64,000 nt of DNA from Legionella hackeliae. Its GTDB lineage: Bacteria; Pseudomonadota; Gammaproteobacteria; Legionellales; Legionellaceae. How positions within the stretch are numbered: position 1 is the stretch's first letter; the number at the start of each line of letters is the position of its first letter. The notes under the pieces are model-generated. The model was not told the origin of the DNA. It saw only the letters and a list, made by a program, of their open reading frames with translations, and did no database searches. This document shows, one piece after another, positions 53,030 to 64,000 of this stretch. Where the stretch lies: contig NZ_LN681225.1 in NCBI RefSeq assembly GCF_000953655.1, forward strand, positions 1,194,001-1,258,000, given 5' to 3'. A program made the position numbers and the translations under genes.

Positions 53030-55411
53030 ATGGCGGTCAGTGTGCATACAATTGATTTTCAGCGCTTAGGGATGCGAGATCTAGAGCAGGTTGGTGGGAA
53101 AAATGCTTCATTGGGAGAAATGATAAGTCATTTATCTTCAGCCGGTGTTCTGGTGCCCACAGGGTTTGCTACGACCGCTGATTCATTTCGAGAGTTTCTT
53201 ACCCAAAATAAGCTGGACCAGAAAATTTACGACATGTTAGCTTCCCTGGATACGGAAAACATTGCTGCATTAACCACGGCTGGTAAACAAATTCGCCAAA
53301 TGATTTTGGAAGCCCCCTTCTCTAAAGAGTTTGAAAAAGCTGTTAGAACGTCCTATGAAGATTTAGTAAAAGTGATCGGTCATACTGATTTTAGTGTTGC
53401 GGTTCGCTCCTCAGCTACGGCTGAAGATTTGCCGGATGCTTCTTTCGCAGGCCAGCAAGAGACCTACCTTAATGTTCGTGGAATAGATGCAATTCTGATT
53501 GCTATCAAGCAAGTATTTGCCTCTTTATTTAATGATCGTGCCATTGCTTATCGTGTTCACCACGGTTTTGCCCATAATGACGTTGCTTTGTCAGCAGGCA
53601 TTCAACAAATGATTCGTAGTGATTTGGCAGTCAGTGGCGTTATGTTTACGATGGATACGGAATCAGGTTTCAACGAAGTTGTTTTTATCACTTCATCGTA
53701 CGGATTGGGTGAAATGGTGGTACAAGGGGCTGTAAATCCGGATGAATTCTATGTCCATAAACCATGCTTAAACGCTGGAAAGCCTGCAGTAATTCGTCGG
53801 ACTTTAGGTAGTAAAGCTGTAAAAATGATATACGCAAACGATGCCACTGATAAAAAGACCGTTACCACGACTGAAGTGGCTCCTAAAGAGCGCATTCTAT
53901 TTTCTTTAACAACTGACGAAATTGAAGAGTTGGCACGTCATGCCCTTATTATTGAGAAACATTATGGCCGTCCTATGGACATTGAATGGGCTAAAGATGG
54001 TAAGGATGGGAAACTGTATATCTTACAAGCACGTCCCGAGACTGTTAAAAGTCGTGCGAGTTCACAAGTATCAGAGCGTTATAGCCTTCAGTCAAGAAGC
54101 GAAATACTCACCGAGGGTCGTAGTATTGGTCAAAAAATAGGCCAAGGACGTGCAAAAATTATTACTGATATTAGTGAAATGCATCGCGTGGAGCCAGGCG
54201 ACGTATTAGTGTCGGACATGACAGATCCTGATTGGGAACCTGTGATGAAACGTGCTTCCGCGATTGTAACCAATCGTGGGGGAAGAACTTGTCATGCTGC
54301 TATTATTGCTCGTGAATTAGGTATTCCTGCGGTAGTTGGTTGTGGAGATGCGACAAAAACGATTAAAGATGGGGATGAGGTCACTGTAAGCTGTTCGGAG
54401 GGTGATACAGGCTATGTGTATCAAGGGTTATTGCCTTTTGAACAGATCTCGCTTGATGTTGATACCATGCCAGAACTTCCTCTTAAAATTATGTTAAATG
54501 TGGGTAATCCTGAGCGCGCATTTGCTTTCCAGGCGATTCCTAATGCTGGGGTTGGGCTTGCCCGATTAGAGTTCCTCATTTCCAATACGATTGGTATTCA
54601 TCCAAAAGCATTACTGGAATACGATAAAATTCAGGATAAGCAACTAAAAGAATTCATTAATGAGAAAACTGCTGCTTATGCTTCCCCTGTGGAGTATTAC
54701 ATTGAGCGTTTGAAAGAAGGGATTGCGACAATCGCCGCTGCTTTTTATCCTAAACCTGTCATTGTTCGACTTTCTGATTTTAAATCTAACGAATATGCAA
54801 ATCTTGCTGGTGGTAAGCATTATGAGCCTCATGAAGAAAATCCTATGCTGGGTTTTCGTGGAGCCTCACGCTATGTTTCAACTGACTTTGCTGAATGTTT
54901 TGCACTTGAGTGTCAGGCAGTTCGTCGAGTTCGAGAAGACATGGGGTTGGGGAATGTTGAAGTGATGATTCCTTTTGTAAGAACTGTGGCAGAAGCGAAA
55001 GATGTCATTGACGTATTGCGAGAGCATGGTCTTGAACGAGGAAAAGCTGGTTTGCGTATTATTATGATGTGTGAGCTACCTTCAAATGCATTGCTCGCCA
55101 GTCAGTTTTTGGAATACTTTGATGGTTTTTCTATTGGCTCTAACGATTTGACGCAGTTAACACTTGGATTAGATAGAGATTCAGGTTTGGTTGCTTCGCA
55201 GTTTGATGAGCGAAATGCTGCAGTGAAAGCTCTGCTGCACATGGCAATCTCAACGTGCAAGAAAGCAGGAAAATATGTGGGAATTTGCGGACAAGGTCCT
55301 TCCGATCATCAAGATTTTGCTCAGTGGTTAATGAAGGAGGGAATTGATAGCGTATCCTTAAATCCGGATTCTGTGCTGGAAACTTGTCTCTTTCTTGCAG
55401 GTAATAAATGA
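53030..55411 (+). CDS. ppsA: Phosphoenolpyruvate synthase
   Basis: 793 residues, ATG at 53030 after AGGAG (gaaggagtagggg). The N-terminal ATP-grasp domain has [11 protein letters not shown] and [18 protein letters not shown], the swivelling domain carries the phospho-accepting His422 in [15 protein letters not shown], and the C-terminal PEP/pyruvate barrel has GFRGASRY and [15 protein letters not shown]. It makes PEP from pyruvate and ATP, the gluconeogenic entry expected in an amino-acid-fed organism. The antiporter gene overlaps its stop by four bases. Confidence 0.97.
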   Translation: MAVSVHTIDFQRLGMRDLEQVGGKNASLGEMISHLSSAGVLVPTGFATTADSFREFLTQNKLDQKIYDMLASLDTENIAALTTAGKQIRQMILEAPFSKEFEKAVRTSYEDLVKVIGHTDFSVAVRSSATAEDLPDASFAGQQETYLNVRGIDAILIAIKQVFASLFNDRAIAYRVHHGFAHNDVALSAGIQQMIRSDLAVSGVMFTMDTESGFNEVVFITSSYGLGEMVVQGAVNPDEFYVHKPCLNAGKPAVIRRTLGSKAVKMIYANDATDKKTVTTTEVAPKERILFSLTTDEIEELARHALIIEKHYGRPMDIEWAKDGKDGKLYILQARPETVKSRASSQVSERYSLQSRSEILTEGRSIGQKIGQGRAKIITDISEMHRVEPGDVLVSDMTDPDWEPVMKRASAIVTNRGGRTCHAAIIARELGIPAVVGCGDATKTIKDGDEVTVSCSEGDTGYVYQGLLPFEQISLDVDTMPELPLKIMLNVGNPERAFAFQAIPNAGVGLARLEFLISNTIGIHPKALLEYDKIQDKQLKEFINEKTAAYASPVEYYIERLKEGIATIAAAFYPKPVIVRLSDFKSNEYANLAGGKHYEPHEENPMLGFRGASRYVSTDFAECFALECQAVRRVREDMGLGNVEVMIPFVRTVAEAKDVIDVLREHGLERGKAGLRIIMMCELPSNALLASQFLEYFDGFSIGSNDLTQLTLGLDRDSGLVASQFDERNAAVKALLHMAISTCKKAGKYVGICGQGPSDHQDFAQWLMKEGIDSVSLNPDSVLETCLFLAGNK

Positions 55412-56859
55412 GGCGTTCTCTACTCTATTTGGCATTATTAGGTTTTCCTGCTTTAGTATATGCAAGTATTCAACAAGACTCTCATCATGATCCAATTGCG
55501 CCCATACTATTATGGGTGACGCTTATTCTATTTTTTGCTTTAGTAGGGCGTTATCTTGCACGCCGATTAGGACAACCGGGTGTATTGGGTGAGTTATTGA
55601 TGGGAGTATTGGTAGGTAATTTGAGCTACTACTTTGGTTCCCATTTAATGATCATTTTGCGCGAAGGTCCCGAAATTTTTAGTGTGATGGGGTCAATTTT
55701 AAGAGGTAGTCCCCTGTCTCAAGCTGTTTCGGCGAACATCGCTGACCCTGTTTATGGAAAAGAAGTAATAGAGGCTCTCACGGGTCCTCATGGTCTTGAT
55801 TTAATAAAAATAGGCTATGTATTGGATGTTTTTTCTCGCTATGGGGTGATTTTCTTGCTGTTTATGGTGGGGTTGGAAAGTTCTATTGCGGAACTAAAAA
55901 AGACCGGCCGTGAATCCATTCAGGTTGCGGTCGTTGGGGTAGTTGCTCCTATTCTCCTGGGCTTTATCATTGCCCGTCTATTGTTACCCACGGCATCTTA
56001 TAAAGTTGATTTGTTTGTTGCAGCTACTTTATCAGCAACAAGTGTAGGGATTACTGCACGTGTTCTTGGAGAAATGAAAAAATTGCGTACTCGAGAGGCA
56101 CGAACTATTCTCGGTGCTGCAATGATTGATGACATTCTGGGTCTGATTATATTGGCGGTGGTGAGTTCCCTTGTAATCAATGATACCGTTGATTTTGGCA
56201 TGGTAGTCCGTATTGTTATTTCTGCTCTGATGTTCTTTGTGGTGGCATTAACATTAGGGCCTATTGTTTTAAAGAAGGTTGTTATATTTTTTGATAACTT
56301 CCTGGAGTTTTGGGAGGTTAAATTACTCGCTTCATTCATTTTTGTGATGATTTTGGCTTGGTTGGCAACTCTGGTTGACCTCGCTGCAATTATTGGCGCT
56401 TTCGCAGCTGGATTAATCCTTCATGATGATTTTTTCACCACTAAAAATGGACATCACGTTGAAGCGCGCAGTATTAAAAGTCTAGTGGGGCCACTCGAGT
56501 CAATTTTGGCACCGTTATTTTTTATTTTAATTGGTATTCAAGTAAAACTTGAAACTTTTGCTGATTGGTCCGTATTGCTCATGTCTGCAGCACTTATCGC
56601 GGCGGCCATTATAGGAAAATTAGTGAGTGGATGGGGTGGAAATAAAAAAGATGATCGGTTGCTTATCGGTATTGGTATGTTACCTCGTGGTGAAGTGGGA
56701 TTAGTTTTTGCATCAATTGGTCGCACACTAGGTGTCATTTCTGATCAACTTTTTTCTGCCATCATTCTAATGGTTGTTGTCACCACTTTTCTTGCACCAC
56801 CTTTGCTTAAAGCAAGATATGGTAAAAGTCATCGAGATATAAAGCATGATAATCAATAA
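55408..56859 (+). CDS. Kef-type CPA2 cation:proton antiporter
   Basis: 483 residues, ATG at 55408 overlapping ppsA (ATGA). A hydrophobic N-terminal segment with Ala-rich exit may be a cleaved signal, followed by about twelve spans. Family markers: [44 protein letters not shown] and [11 protein letters not shown] with the paired acidic residues. There is no TrkA-N domain, so it is a bare transporter like KefB/NhaS types. Na+ or K+ exchange is likely. Confidence 0.87.
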   Translation: MRRSLLYLALLGFPALVYASIQQDSHHDPIAPILLWVTLILFFALVGRYLARRLGQPGVLGELLMGVLVGNLSYYFGSHLMIILREGPEIFSVMGSILRGSPLSQAVSANIADPVYGKEVIEALTGPHGLDLIKIGYVLDVFSRYGVIFLLFMVGLESSIAELKKTGRESIQVAVVGVVAPILLGFIIARLLLPTASYKVDLFVAATLSATSVGITARVLGEMKKLRTREARTILGAAMIDDILGLIILAVVSSLVINDTVDFGMVVRIVISALMFFVVALTLGPIVLKKVVIFFDNFLEFWEVKLLASFIFVMILAWLATLVDLAAIIGAFAAGLILHDDFFTTKNGHHVEARSIKSLVGPLESILAPLFFILIGIQVKLETFADWSVLLMSAALIAAAIIGKLVSGWGGNKKDDRLLIGIGMLPRGEVGLVFASIGRTLGVISDQLFSAIILMVVVTTFLAPPLLKARYGKSHRDIKHDNQ

Positions 56860-57685
56860 ATCTTACGTTTTAGAGGATGTAACACGAGCATTAGCTGAGG
56901 ATGTAGGCACTGGAGATATTAGTGCTGCTTTATTATCACCACTATTAATAGTCAATGCTGATATTATTTCACGCGAACCAATGCTGGTTTGTGGCATCCC
57001 ATGGGTAATAGCAGTGTTTGCCAAAATTAATCCTGAGATTACTATAAATTGGTATGTACAGGAAGGAGCGTGGCTTAATGAGCCTTCGATCTTATGTCAG
57101 ATAACAGGGCCTGCTACTGATATTCTTACAGCAGAACGTACAGCTTTGAATTTTTTACAGACCTTATCAGCTACAGCGACTCAAACTCGTCAATATTTGC
57201 TTAAATTGCAAGGCACAACGACAAAATTGCTAGATACTCGTAAAACGATTCCTGGTCTTCGTCGAGCACAAAAATATGCGGTTGCCTGTGCCGGTGGAGA
57301 GAATCATCGTATGGGTTTGTATGATGCGTTTTTAATCAAAGAAAATCATATTAAATCTTGTGGTTCAATCACGAAGGCAATTGCTTTGGCGAGAGAAAAA
57401 CAGCCAGGTTTTTTTGTTGAAGTGGAAGTGGAAACTCTGAGTGAGTTTGAAGAGGCTCTTGCCGCGTTGCCCGATCGCATTTTGCTTGATAATTTCAGCA
57501 ATGCTATGCTTGAGAAAGCAGTAATAATGAATCAAAGGCGTTGTCAATTAGAGGCATCTGGCGGCATTGATTTATCAAACATCTCTGCTGTTGCAGCAAC
57601 GGGAGTCGATTATATTTCGGTTGGCTCCATTACCAAATCGATTCAAGCAATTGATTTAAGTTTATTGGTTAGGGAAGTTAAATGA
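56846..57685 (+). CDS. nadC: Nicotinate-nucleotide pyrophosphorylase (carboxylating)
   Basis: 279 residues, ATG at 56846, overlapping the antiporter gene by 14 bases. Markers: EDVGTGDISAALL, ERTALNFLQTLSATAT, LLDTRKTIPGLRRAQKYAV, GGENHRMGLYDAFLIKENH, and EASGGIDLSNISAVAATGVDYISVG. It decarboxylates quinolinate with PRPP to nicotinate mononucleotide, the step after NadB and NadA, which are encoded on the opposite strand 8 kb away. The stop overlaps the murG start (ATGA). Confidence 0.96.
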   Translation: MIINKSYVLEDVTRALAEDVGTGDISAALLSPLLIVNADIISREPMLVCGIPWVIAVFAKINPEITINWYVQEGAWLNEPSILCQITGPATDILTAERTALNFLQTLSATATQTRQYLLKLQGTTTKLLDTRKTIPGLRRAQKYAVACAGGENHRMGLYDAFLIKENHIKSCGSITKAIALAREKQPGFFVEVEVETLSEFEEALAALPDRILLDNFSNAMLEKAVIMNQRRCQLEASGGIDLSNISAVAATGVDYISVGSITKSIQAIDLSLLVREVK

Positions 57686-58773
57686 ATCCACGTATAGTAT
57701 TTACTGGGGGTGGTACAGCAGGACACGTAACACCCAATTTAGCGTTAATTGAAATTTTGCAAAATAGTAACTGGCAAATTGATTATATCGGTTCAGAAAA
57801 TGGTGTAGAAAAAAGCATGATTAGCGCATTAAATATCCCTTATCATGCGGTCAGCAGTGGGAAATTGCGACGCTACTTTAGCTGGCAAAATTTTTTAGAT
57901 CCGTTAAAGATTTTTGCAGGCATTACTCAAGCCTATTGTTTGTTACGTAAGCTTAAGACCGATATTGTTTTTTCTAAAGGTGGTTTTGTCGCTTTTCCAA
58001 TCGTTGTTGCTGCCTGGCTACATCGTATACCGGTGATTGCTCATGAATCAGATATGACACCAGGGCTAGCCAATCGCTTAAGTTTTCCTTTTGTTGACAA
58101 AATCTGTCTGACCTTTGCTGCCGCCAAAACGCATTTTAAGAAGCAGGAAAAGGTTGAAATTACAGGAACTCCTATTCGGTCTCAATTATTTAAAGGTTCA
58201 AAAGCCCAAGGATTAGCTCTTTGTGGATTTACTGCTGATAAACCCTGCATCCTGGTGATGGGAGGGAGTTTAGGGTCGGCATTACTCAATACTACTGTAA
58301 GACAAAATTTATCTGTTTTGTGCAAAAATTATCAAATCATTCACTTGTGCGGCAAAGGAAAAATTGATAACACATTGTTGAATAAAGAAAGCTATTGCCA
58401 ACTTGAATATGCGAACGAAGAATTGGCAGATTTATTCGCGGCAAGTGATTTGGTTATTTCACGTGCCGGTGCAAATGCATTATGTGAAATTCTTGCATTA
58501 GAAAAGCCACATATTTTAATTCCCTTATCTGCCAAAGTAAGTCGTGGTGATCAAATTCAAAATGCCAGGTATTTCAAAAAGCAAGGTATTAGTGTTGTCG
58601 TCGAAGAGGAAAACCTCACTTCGCAATCTTTTTTGGCAGCTATTGATGAAATTAATGAACACAAGGTAGACATTGTTGCAAAAATCAAGGCGCTTCAAAT
58701 TGAATCCGCAGCCTTGAAAATTATTGCGTTACTCAAGGAGCAGATGCATGTTGAATCCCCAGAAATTGTATGA
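57682..58773 (+). CDS. murG: MurG-type UDP-GlcNAc:undecaprenyl-PP-MurNAc-pentapeptide transferase (MurG2-like)
   Basis: 363 residues, ATG at 57682 overlapping nadC. Glycine loop FTGGGTAGHVTPNLALIEIL at the start, SGKLRRYFSWQNF, FSKGGFVAFPIVV, HESDMTPGLANRL, MGGSLGSALLN, SRAGANALCEILAL and PLSAKVSRGDQIQNA. By my recollection these segments match the MurG2 group of Bacillus (GKLRRYF, HESDMTPGLANK, SRGDQI) more closely than the enterobacterial MurG of dcw clusters (QN..AGLTNK). It adds GlcNAc to lipid I at the inner membrane. A second, typical murG is expected elsewhere in the genome. Confidence 0.88.
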   Translation: MNPRIVFTGGGTAGHVTPNLALIEILQNSNWQIDYIGSENGVEKSMISALNIPYHAVSSGKLRRYFSWQNFLDPLKIFAGITQAYCLLRKLKTDIVFSKGGFVAFPIVVAAWLHRIPVIAHESDMTPGLANRLSFPFVDKICLTFAAAKTHFKKQEKVEITGTPIRSQLFKGSKAQGLALCGFTADKPCILVMGGSLGSALLNTTVRQNLSVLCKNYQIIHLCGKGKIDNTLLNKESYCQLEYANEELADLFAASDLVISRAGANALCEILALEKPHILIPLSAKVSRGDQIQNARYFKKQGISVVVEEENLTSQSFLAAIDEINEHKVDIVAKIKALQIESAALKIIALLKEQMHVESPEIV

Positions 58774-60172
58774 GTACATAAGTCGACAGTGGCAAGAATC
58801 AATTCTCCCTAGCCTTTGTGAATACATTAAGATTCCCAATAAATCACCACATTTTGATCCTCAATGGCAGGAACATGGCTTCATGGAACAAGCGGTGACA
58901 CACGTCGCAAATTGGTGTAAAGCTCATGCTCCAGCAGGAATGACGCTTGAAGTGGTCCGCTTACCAAATCGAACGCCATTGCTGTTTATGGAAGTCCGAG
59001 GACAGCTTGATGATACAGTGTTGCTCTATGGGCATTTAGACAAACAACCAGAGATGAGTGGTTGGCAAGAAGAATTAGGTCCATGGAAACCAGTCATTAA
59101 AGATGGCCGTCTTTACGGCAGAGGTGGGGCTGATGATGGCTATGCAGCCTATGCGTCATTAACCGCTATACAAGCTTTGCAAGAGCAAGGTTTACCTCAC
59201 GCAAGATTTGTTCTTATTATTGAAGCCTGCGAAGAAAGTGGCAGTTATGATTTACCTTTTTATATCGATGCCTTAAAAGAAAAAATTGGTAAGCCCTCGC
59301 TGGTGATTTGTCTGGATTCTGGAGCTGGTAATTATGAACAATTATGGATGACGACCTCGTTACGCGGTAATATCACGGGAGAGTTGTCGGTGGAATTACT
59401 GTCTGAAGGTGTTCATTCAGGTTATGCCAGTGGCATCGTGGCAGATAGCTTTCGCATTGCCAAGCAGTTAATAAGTCGGATTGAAGATGAAGTGAGTGGC
59501 GAAATTAAGCTTGAAGAGTTATTTTGTCCAATTCCAGACGAACGCATCAGTCAAGCGACGGCTTGCGCTGAAATTTTAGGTGACGAGCTATATACGAATT
59601 TTCCCTTCCATCCAGGGGTTGAACCTATTACAAAGGATAGGCAAGCGCTCATTTTAAATCGTACCTGGCGTCCTGCTTTAGCAATTACTGGCGCTCAAGG
59701 TTTGCCTTTAATTGGTGACGCCGGAAATGTGTTGCGACCAAAAACTTCTTTAAAATTGTCAATGCGTTTGCCACCATTAGTTTGCCCTAAAAAAGCTGCT
59801 GTCGCTATGCAAAAAGCACTGACTGAAAATCCCCCTTATCATGCCAAAGTGGCATTTCATATTCATGATGGGGCAGTAGGGTGGAATGCACCTAAAATGG
59901 TTTCCTGGCTAGAAAAAGCTGCAGATAGTGCGTCAATGACGTTCTATAAGAAACCGGCAGCTTATATCGGTGAGGGGGGGACAATTCCTTTCATGGGAAT
60001 GTTGGGAGAAAAGTTCCCAGAAGCTCAATTTATGATCACAGGAGTTTTAGGTCCTCATTCGAATGCGCATGGTCCTAATGAGTTTTTACATCTTGAAATG
60101 GTAGAAAAATTAACGGCTTGCGTTGCATACGTACTAAATTCACACTCCAATCAGATAATGCTCGACAGCTAA
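58748..60172 (+). CDS. M20-family metallopeptidase (dipeptidase-like)
   Basis: 474 residues from ATG 58748, seven bases after AAGGAG (58735-58740); the longer frame from 58724 lies inside murG. Metal-site motifs: YGHLDKQPEM, GRGGADDGYAAYAS, and the catalytic-base EACEESGSYDLPF. A lid domain occupies about 210-345. The HSGYASGIV and GPHSNAHGPNEF blocks match the CNDP dipeptidase/M20A-like group. It hydrolyses dipeptides or related amides. It ends the ppsA-antiporter-nadC-murG unit and is translationally coupled to murG. Confidence 0.9.
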   Translation: MLNPQKLYEYISRQWQESILPSLCEYIKIPNKSPHFDPQWQEHGFMEQAVTHVANWCKAHAPAGMTLEVVRLPNRTPLLFMEVRGQLDDTVLLYGHLDKQPEMSGWQEELGPWKPVIKDGRLYGRGGADDGYAAYASLTAIQALQEQGLPHARFVLIIEACEESGSYDLPFYIDALKEKIGKPSLVICLDSGAGNYEQLWMTTSLRGNITGELSVELLSEGVHSGYASGIVADSFRIAKQLISRIEDEVSGEIKLEELFCPIPDERISQATACAEILGDELYTNFPFHPGVEPITKDRQALILNRTWRPALAITGAQGLPLIGDAGNVLRPKTSLKLSMRLPPLVCPKKAAVAMQKALTENPPYHAKVAFHIHDGAVGWNAPKMVSWLEKAADSASMTFYKKPAAYIGEGGTIPFMGMLGEKFPEAQFMITGVLGPHSNAHGPNEFLHLEMVEKLTACVAYVLNSHSNQIMLDS

Positions 60173-60193
60173 AAAAAATGTTGCCATACTCAT

Positions 60194-60223
60194 CAACCTT
60201 CTTGCAGGTAAGCAAGAAAGTTG
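60194..60223 (+). terminator. Hairpin after the M20 peptidase gene
   Basis: CAACCTTCTTGC (60194-60205) pairs with GCAAGAAAGTTG (60212-60223) with one mismatch and a six-base loop, 22 bases after the stop. It lacks an immediate T-run. Probable end of the ppsA operon. Confidence 0.45.
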
Positions 60224-60282
60224 AGGGATTAGCTTTTGGAAAATGTTAATCCCATATTAGTCCAACAATTATGGAGAATATA

Positions 60283-60603
60283 ATGAAAGCAAATTTATTT
60301 GCTGCTGTATTGTCGTTGTGCGTAGCCTCTCTTCCTCTACATGCCAAAGAGCAAGTGATAAATCCTCCTATTACCAAAACCAATGCTCCTTTGAGTAAAA
60401 TTAACTTAAATACTGCTGATGTGGGGTTATTGTCTAAGTCAGTCAAAGGAATTGGAAAAAAACGTGCAGAAGCAATTGTTCGTTATCGTGAGGAACATCA
60501 TGGTTTTAAATCTATTGAAGAATTGTCTCAAGTACGTGGATTAGGGAAACAATTTGTGAAGAACCATTTAATGCAACTCCAGGAAGTTTTTACTGTGGGC
60601 TAA
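60283..60603 (+). CDS. ComEA-like helix-hairpin-helix DNA-binding protein
   Basis: 106 residues from ATG 60283, six bases after GGAG; the open frame begins four codons earlier. A signal peptide (about 1-21, LCVASLPLHA) exports it to the periplasm. Residues 45-106 form two HhH units (INLNTADVGLL, VKGIGKKRAEAIVRYREEH, FKSIEELSQVRGLGKQFV). ComEA proteins bind incoming DNA during natural transformation, and Legionella is naturally competent. It is short and has no membrane anchor, like other gammaproteobacterial periplasmic ComEA proteins. Confidence 0.88.
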   Translation: MKANLFAAVLSLCVASLPLHAKEQVINPPITKTNAPLSKINLNTADVGLLSKSVKGIGKKRAEAIVRYREEHHGFKSIEELSQVRGLGKQFVKNHLMQLQEVFTVG

Positions 60604-60631
60604 GATATTTTATAAAAAAAATCTTAGTAAT

Positions 60632-60657
60632 ATGGCGGGGTTACCCGCCATTATTTT
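60632..60657 (+). terminator. Intrinsic terminator after the ComEA-like gene
   Basis: A perfect 8-bp GC-rich stem ATGGCGGG (60632-60639) with CCCGCCAT (60644-60651), loop GTTA, is followed by TATTTTC. It starts 29 bases after the stop. Confidence 0.88.
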
Positions 60658-60658
60658 C

Positions 60659-60817
60659 ATGAAAAACCACAAAAATTATAGTTATTCTTTGATCATTCCT
60701 TTAATTTTTTATGGAGACTTGCTTGCTTTTAAAGGTTACCAGGAGCTTAAGCAATTAAAAACTACTGTACGTGAAAGGGGGAAAATTAACTGGTTGAATT
60801 GGTTAAAAAAAGCATGA
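60659..60817 (+). CDS. Possible small membrane-associated protein
   Basis: 52 residues from ATG 60659. The frame opens at 60632, but that part is the terminator stem. It has one hydrophobic stretch (about 7-20, YSLIIPLIFYGDLLAF) followed by a basic helix rich in K and R (QLKTTVRERGKINWL). No ribosome site is seen and the start sits on the terminator's T-rich tail, so this may be chance coding. It lies 120 bp before mreB. Confidence 0.3.
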   Translation: MKNHKNYSYSLIIPLIFYGDLLAFKGYQELKQLKTTVRERGKINWLNWLKKA

Positions 60818-60901
60818 TTATAAAGTCTCTTAAATAATTCCCCTAAGAAAGCAAAAAAATCTTAATAAAGATCTGTCGATTTTTATTCAAATATAGGTTA
60901 A

Positions 60902-62860
<1,959 letters not shown>

Positions 62861-62864
<4 letters not shown>

Positions 62865-63355
62865 ATGTAATCTATTTGCGCTTGTTTATTGCCGCTATTA
62901 TTACTCTTGCATTAACTATTCTGCCTTTGCCGGAATTGTTAACAGGCTTAAGGCCACCATGGGTTCTAATGCTTGTTTTATACCTTCAGTTTTTTCTGCC
63001 AGGTTATTTTAATGTAGTTATTTTACTCATCATTGGTTTAATACTGGATGTTTTACTAGCAACTGTACTTGGGGAGCATGCCTTTGCGTTATCAGTAGTA
63101 ACCTGGATTGCGAGTAATAAAGAGCGGCGCTTTAATTTTTTCTCAATGGGACAGCAAATGGCTTTAATCGGTTTTTTCTGTCTGTTGTATCAAATGCTTA
63201 TCATGATGATGGAACTTGTCTTAGGCTATCACATTAGCTTTTTAATGTGCGTAGGAAGTGCGGCAATTAGTATGATTTTGTGGCCTTGGGTAAGATTGCT
63301 GGCAGATGATACCTTGCAAGTTAGGGCTGTTTATAGCCGTAAACTAAGCCGGTAA
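62861..63355 (+). CDS. mreD: Rod-shape-determining protein MreD
   Basis: 164 residues, ATG at 62861 (ATGA overlap with mreC). Five or six hydrophobic spans with the MreD patterns RPPWVLMLVLYLQFFLP and LIIGLILDVLLATVLGEHAFALS. It is the integral-membrane partner of MreC in the elongasome. The usual pbp2-rodA genes do not follow. Confidence 0.93.
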
Positions 63356-63379
63356 AACTTGAGAAGCTTTGTCTTGGCG

Positions 63380-63991
63380 TTAATGAGGTCGGTAACCCAT
63401 CAGATCTATATCTAATGCAGCGCCATAATCTCGATTGGCTCGTACCATAGTGTCAGTAACCACGCCCTCAATAAGATCAGCCAAAGGTGTCTTTCTGGTT
63501 CGTTGTAAAGCATCTATACGGGCAATTAATCGGTCATCTTGAGCCATACCAAACATGGTATTCATATCAATCTGGGCTCTTTCAGCTTGATGATATCCAA
63601 TTTGACCTACTACTCGCTGTAAATTGGGCTCATAGGCTTCATGCATACTTCCTTCAATGATATTAATCACTTCACTTGCCTGTCGTCCATGATTATTAAT
63701 CAAATCAGCACAGGCAGCAGCCAGAGCATACATTGCATCAAGATAGCCATTTTCATCTCGTAGCATTAATAGGCGCATAGCTTCAGCCGATAAATCACGT
63801 ACTTGCATGACAACTAAAGGAGCGGGTTCGACTGCAGCCGCCGCAGCTGCTGCACCTGCACTTCCTACTACATTAGGAACTGCCAATCCAACTGACGCCG
63901 CTGCCGCAGCAGCACCGACACTTTCCGCCACATTAGGGGTTGATTCTTCGGATCCTTGAATTTTTTTGTCGCCTTCGCTCTTGTCTTTCAT
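63380..63991 (-). CDS. Ala-rich protein with an internal duplication, unknown function
   Basis: 203 residues, ATG at 63991. The first ~20 residues are charged and polar. Residues 19-57 hold two copies of a PNV-x2-S-x-GAAAAAA-x-V unit (TPNVAESVGAAAAAASV and VPNVVGSAGAAAAAAAV), a low-complexity Ala/Gly/Val stretch. The C-terminal ~140 residues are a regular helical domain (AEAMRLLMLRDENGYLDAM, EVINIIEGSMHEAYEPNL). No signal peptide or assigned family. It faces mreD convergently with 24 bases between. Confidence 0.6.
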   Translation of the reverse strand: MKDKSEGDKKIQGSEESTPNVAESVGAAAAAASVGLAVPNVVGSAGAAAAAAAVEPAPLVVMQVRDLSAEAMRLLMLRDENGYLDAMYALAAACADLINNHGRQASEVINIIEGSMHEAYEPNLQRVVGQIGYHQAERAQIDMNTMFGMAQDDRLIARIDALQRTRKTPLADLIEGVVTDTMVRANRDYGAALDIDLMGYRPH

Positions 63992-64000
63992 GATGACATT

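Overview
The window looks like a chromosome segment of a Legionella species, probably not L. pneumophila itself. The strongest marker is a full-length Mip (macrophage infectivity potentiator). Support comes from a 64-residue CsrA beside the lipopolysaccharide (LPS) locus, a Sfp-type PPTase, a Kef-type antiporter, mreBCD, and long proteins without assigned families that resemble Dot/Icm effector candidates. The DNA is AT-rich throughout and most AT-rich in the membrane-protein genes of the LPS locus.

Positions 1-26189 are an O-antigen/LPS biosynthesis island, almost all on the + strand. In order it holds: a truncated GT4 transferase; a WbpP-like UDP-HexNAc 4-epimerase; a GT-C-like membrane protein; a WbuB-like transferase with a three-enzyme UDP-L-amino-sugar cassette; a WbpV-like reductase and WbpL-like lipid-phosphate transferase; a PglC/PglD/PglE-like bacillosamine set; Wzz and an EpsG/Wzy-like polymerase; a GT4 transferase, a methyltransferase and a GNAT acetyltransferase; a divergent methyltransferase; a GtrB/GtrA-like pair; a cassette arranged like enterobacterial common antigen genes (rmlB-rmlA-wecE-wzxE) that should make and flip a dTDP-Fuc4NAc-type sugar; a GT2 transferase; and an O-acyltransferase overlapping pgi. 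This is a Wzx/Wzy-type pathway with two possible chain initiators of different enzyme superfamilies.

Positions 26186-31257 hold pgi, an AT-rich gap, csrA with a structured GGA-containing leader, birA, and then a non-coding block. The block contains a 161-bp palindrome with perfect 68-bp arms and six tandem copies of a ~153-bp unit. Each unit carries a REP-like palindrome and a diverged copy of the 3' end of the adjacent HdeD-like gene.

Positions 31351-45201 mix core genes (PPTase, accA, tilS, sdaA, mip, ampG, tRNA-Leu) with accessory genes: a large helical-repeat protein, a protein with a eukaryote-like calmodulin-binding IQ motif, and two exported proteins. Several REP-like palindromes and a 23-bp minisatellite lie between genes.

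Positions 45216-63991 are mainly housekeeping: a purB-nadB-nadA-gpx operon on the - strand, a membrane protein that could be an effector, queF, a tightly coupled ppsA-antiporter-nadC-murG-M20 peptidase operon, a ComEA-like protein, mreBCD, and an Ala-rich protein without a recognised family. With nadA, nadB and nadC present, the window encodes the whole aspartate-to-NaMN route. The murG copy is of the type I associate with Bacillus MurG2.
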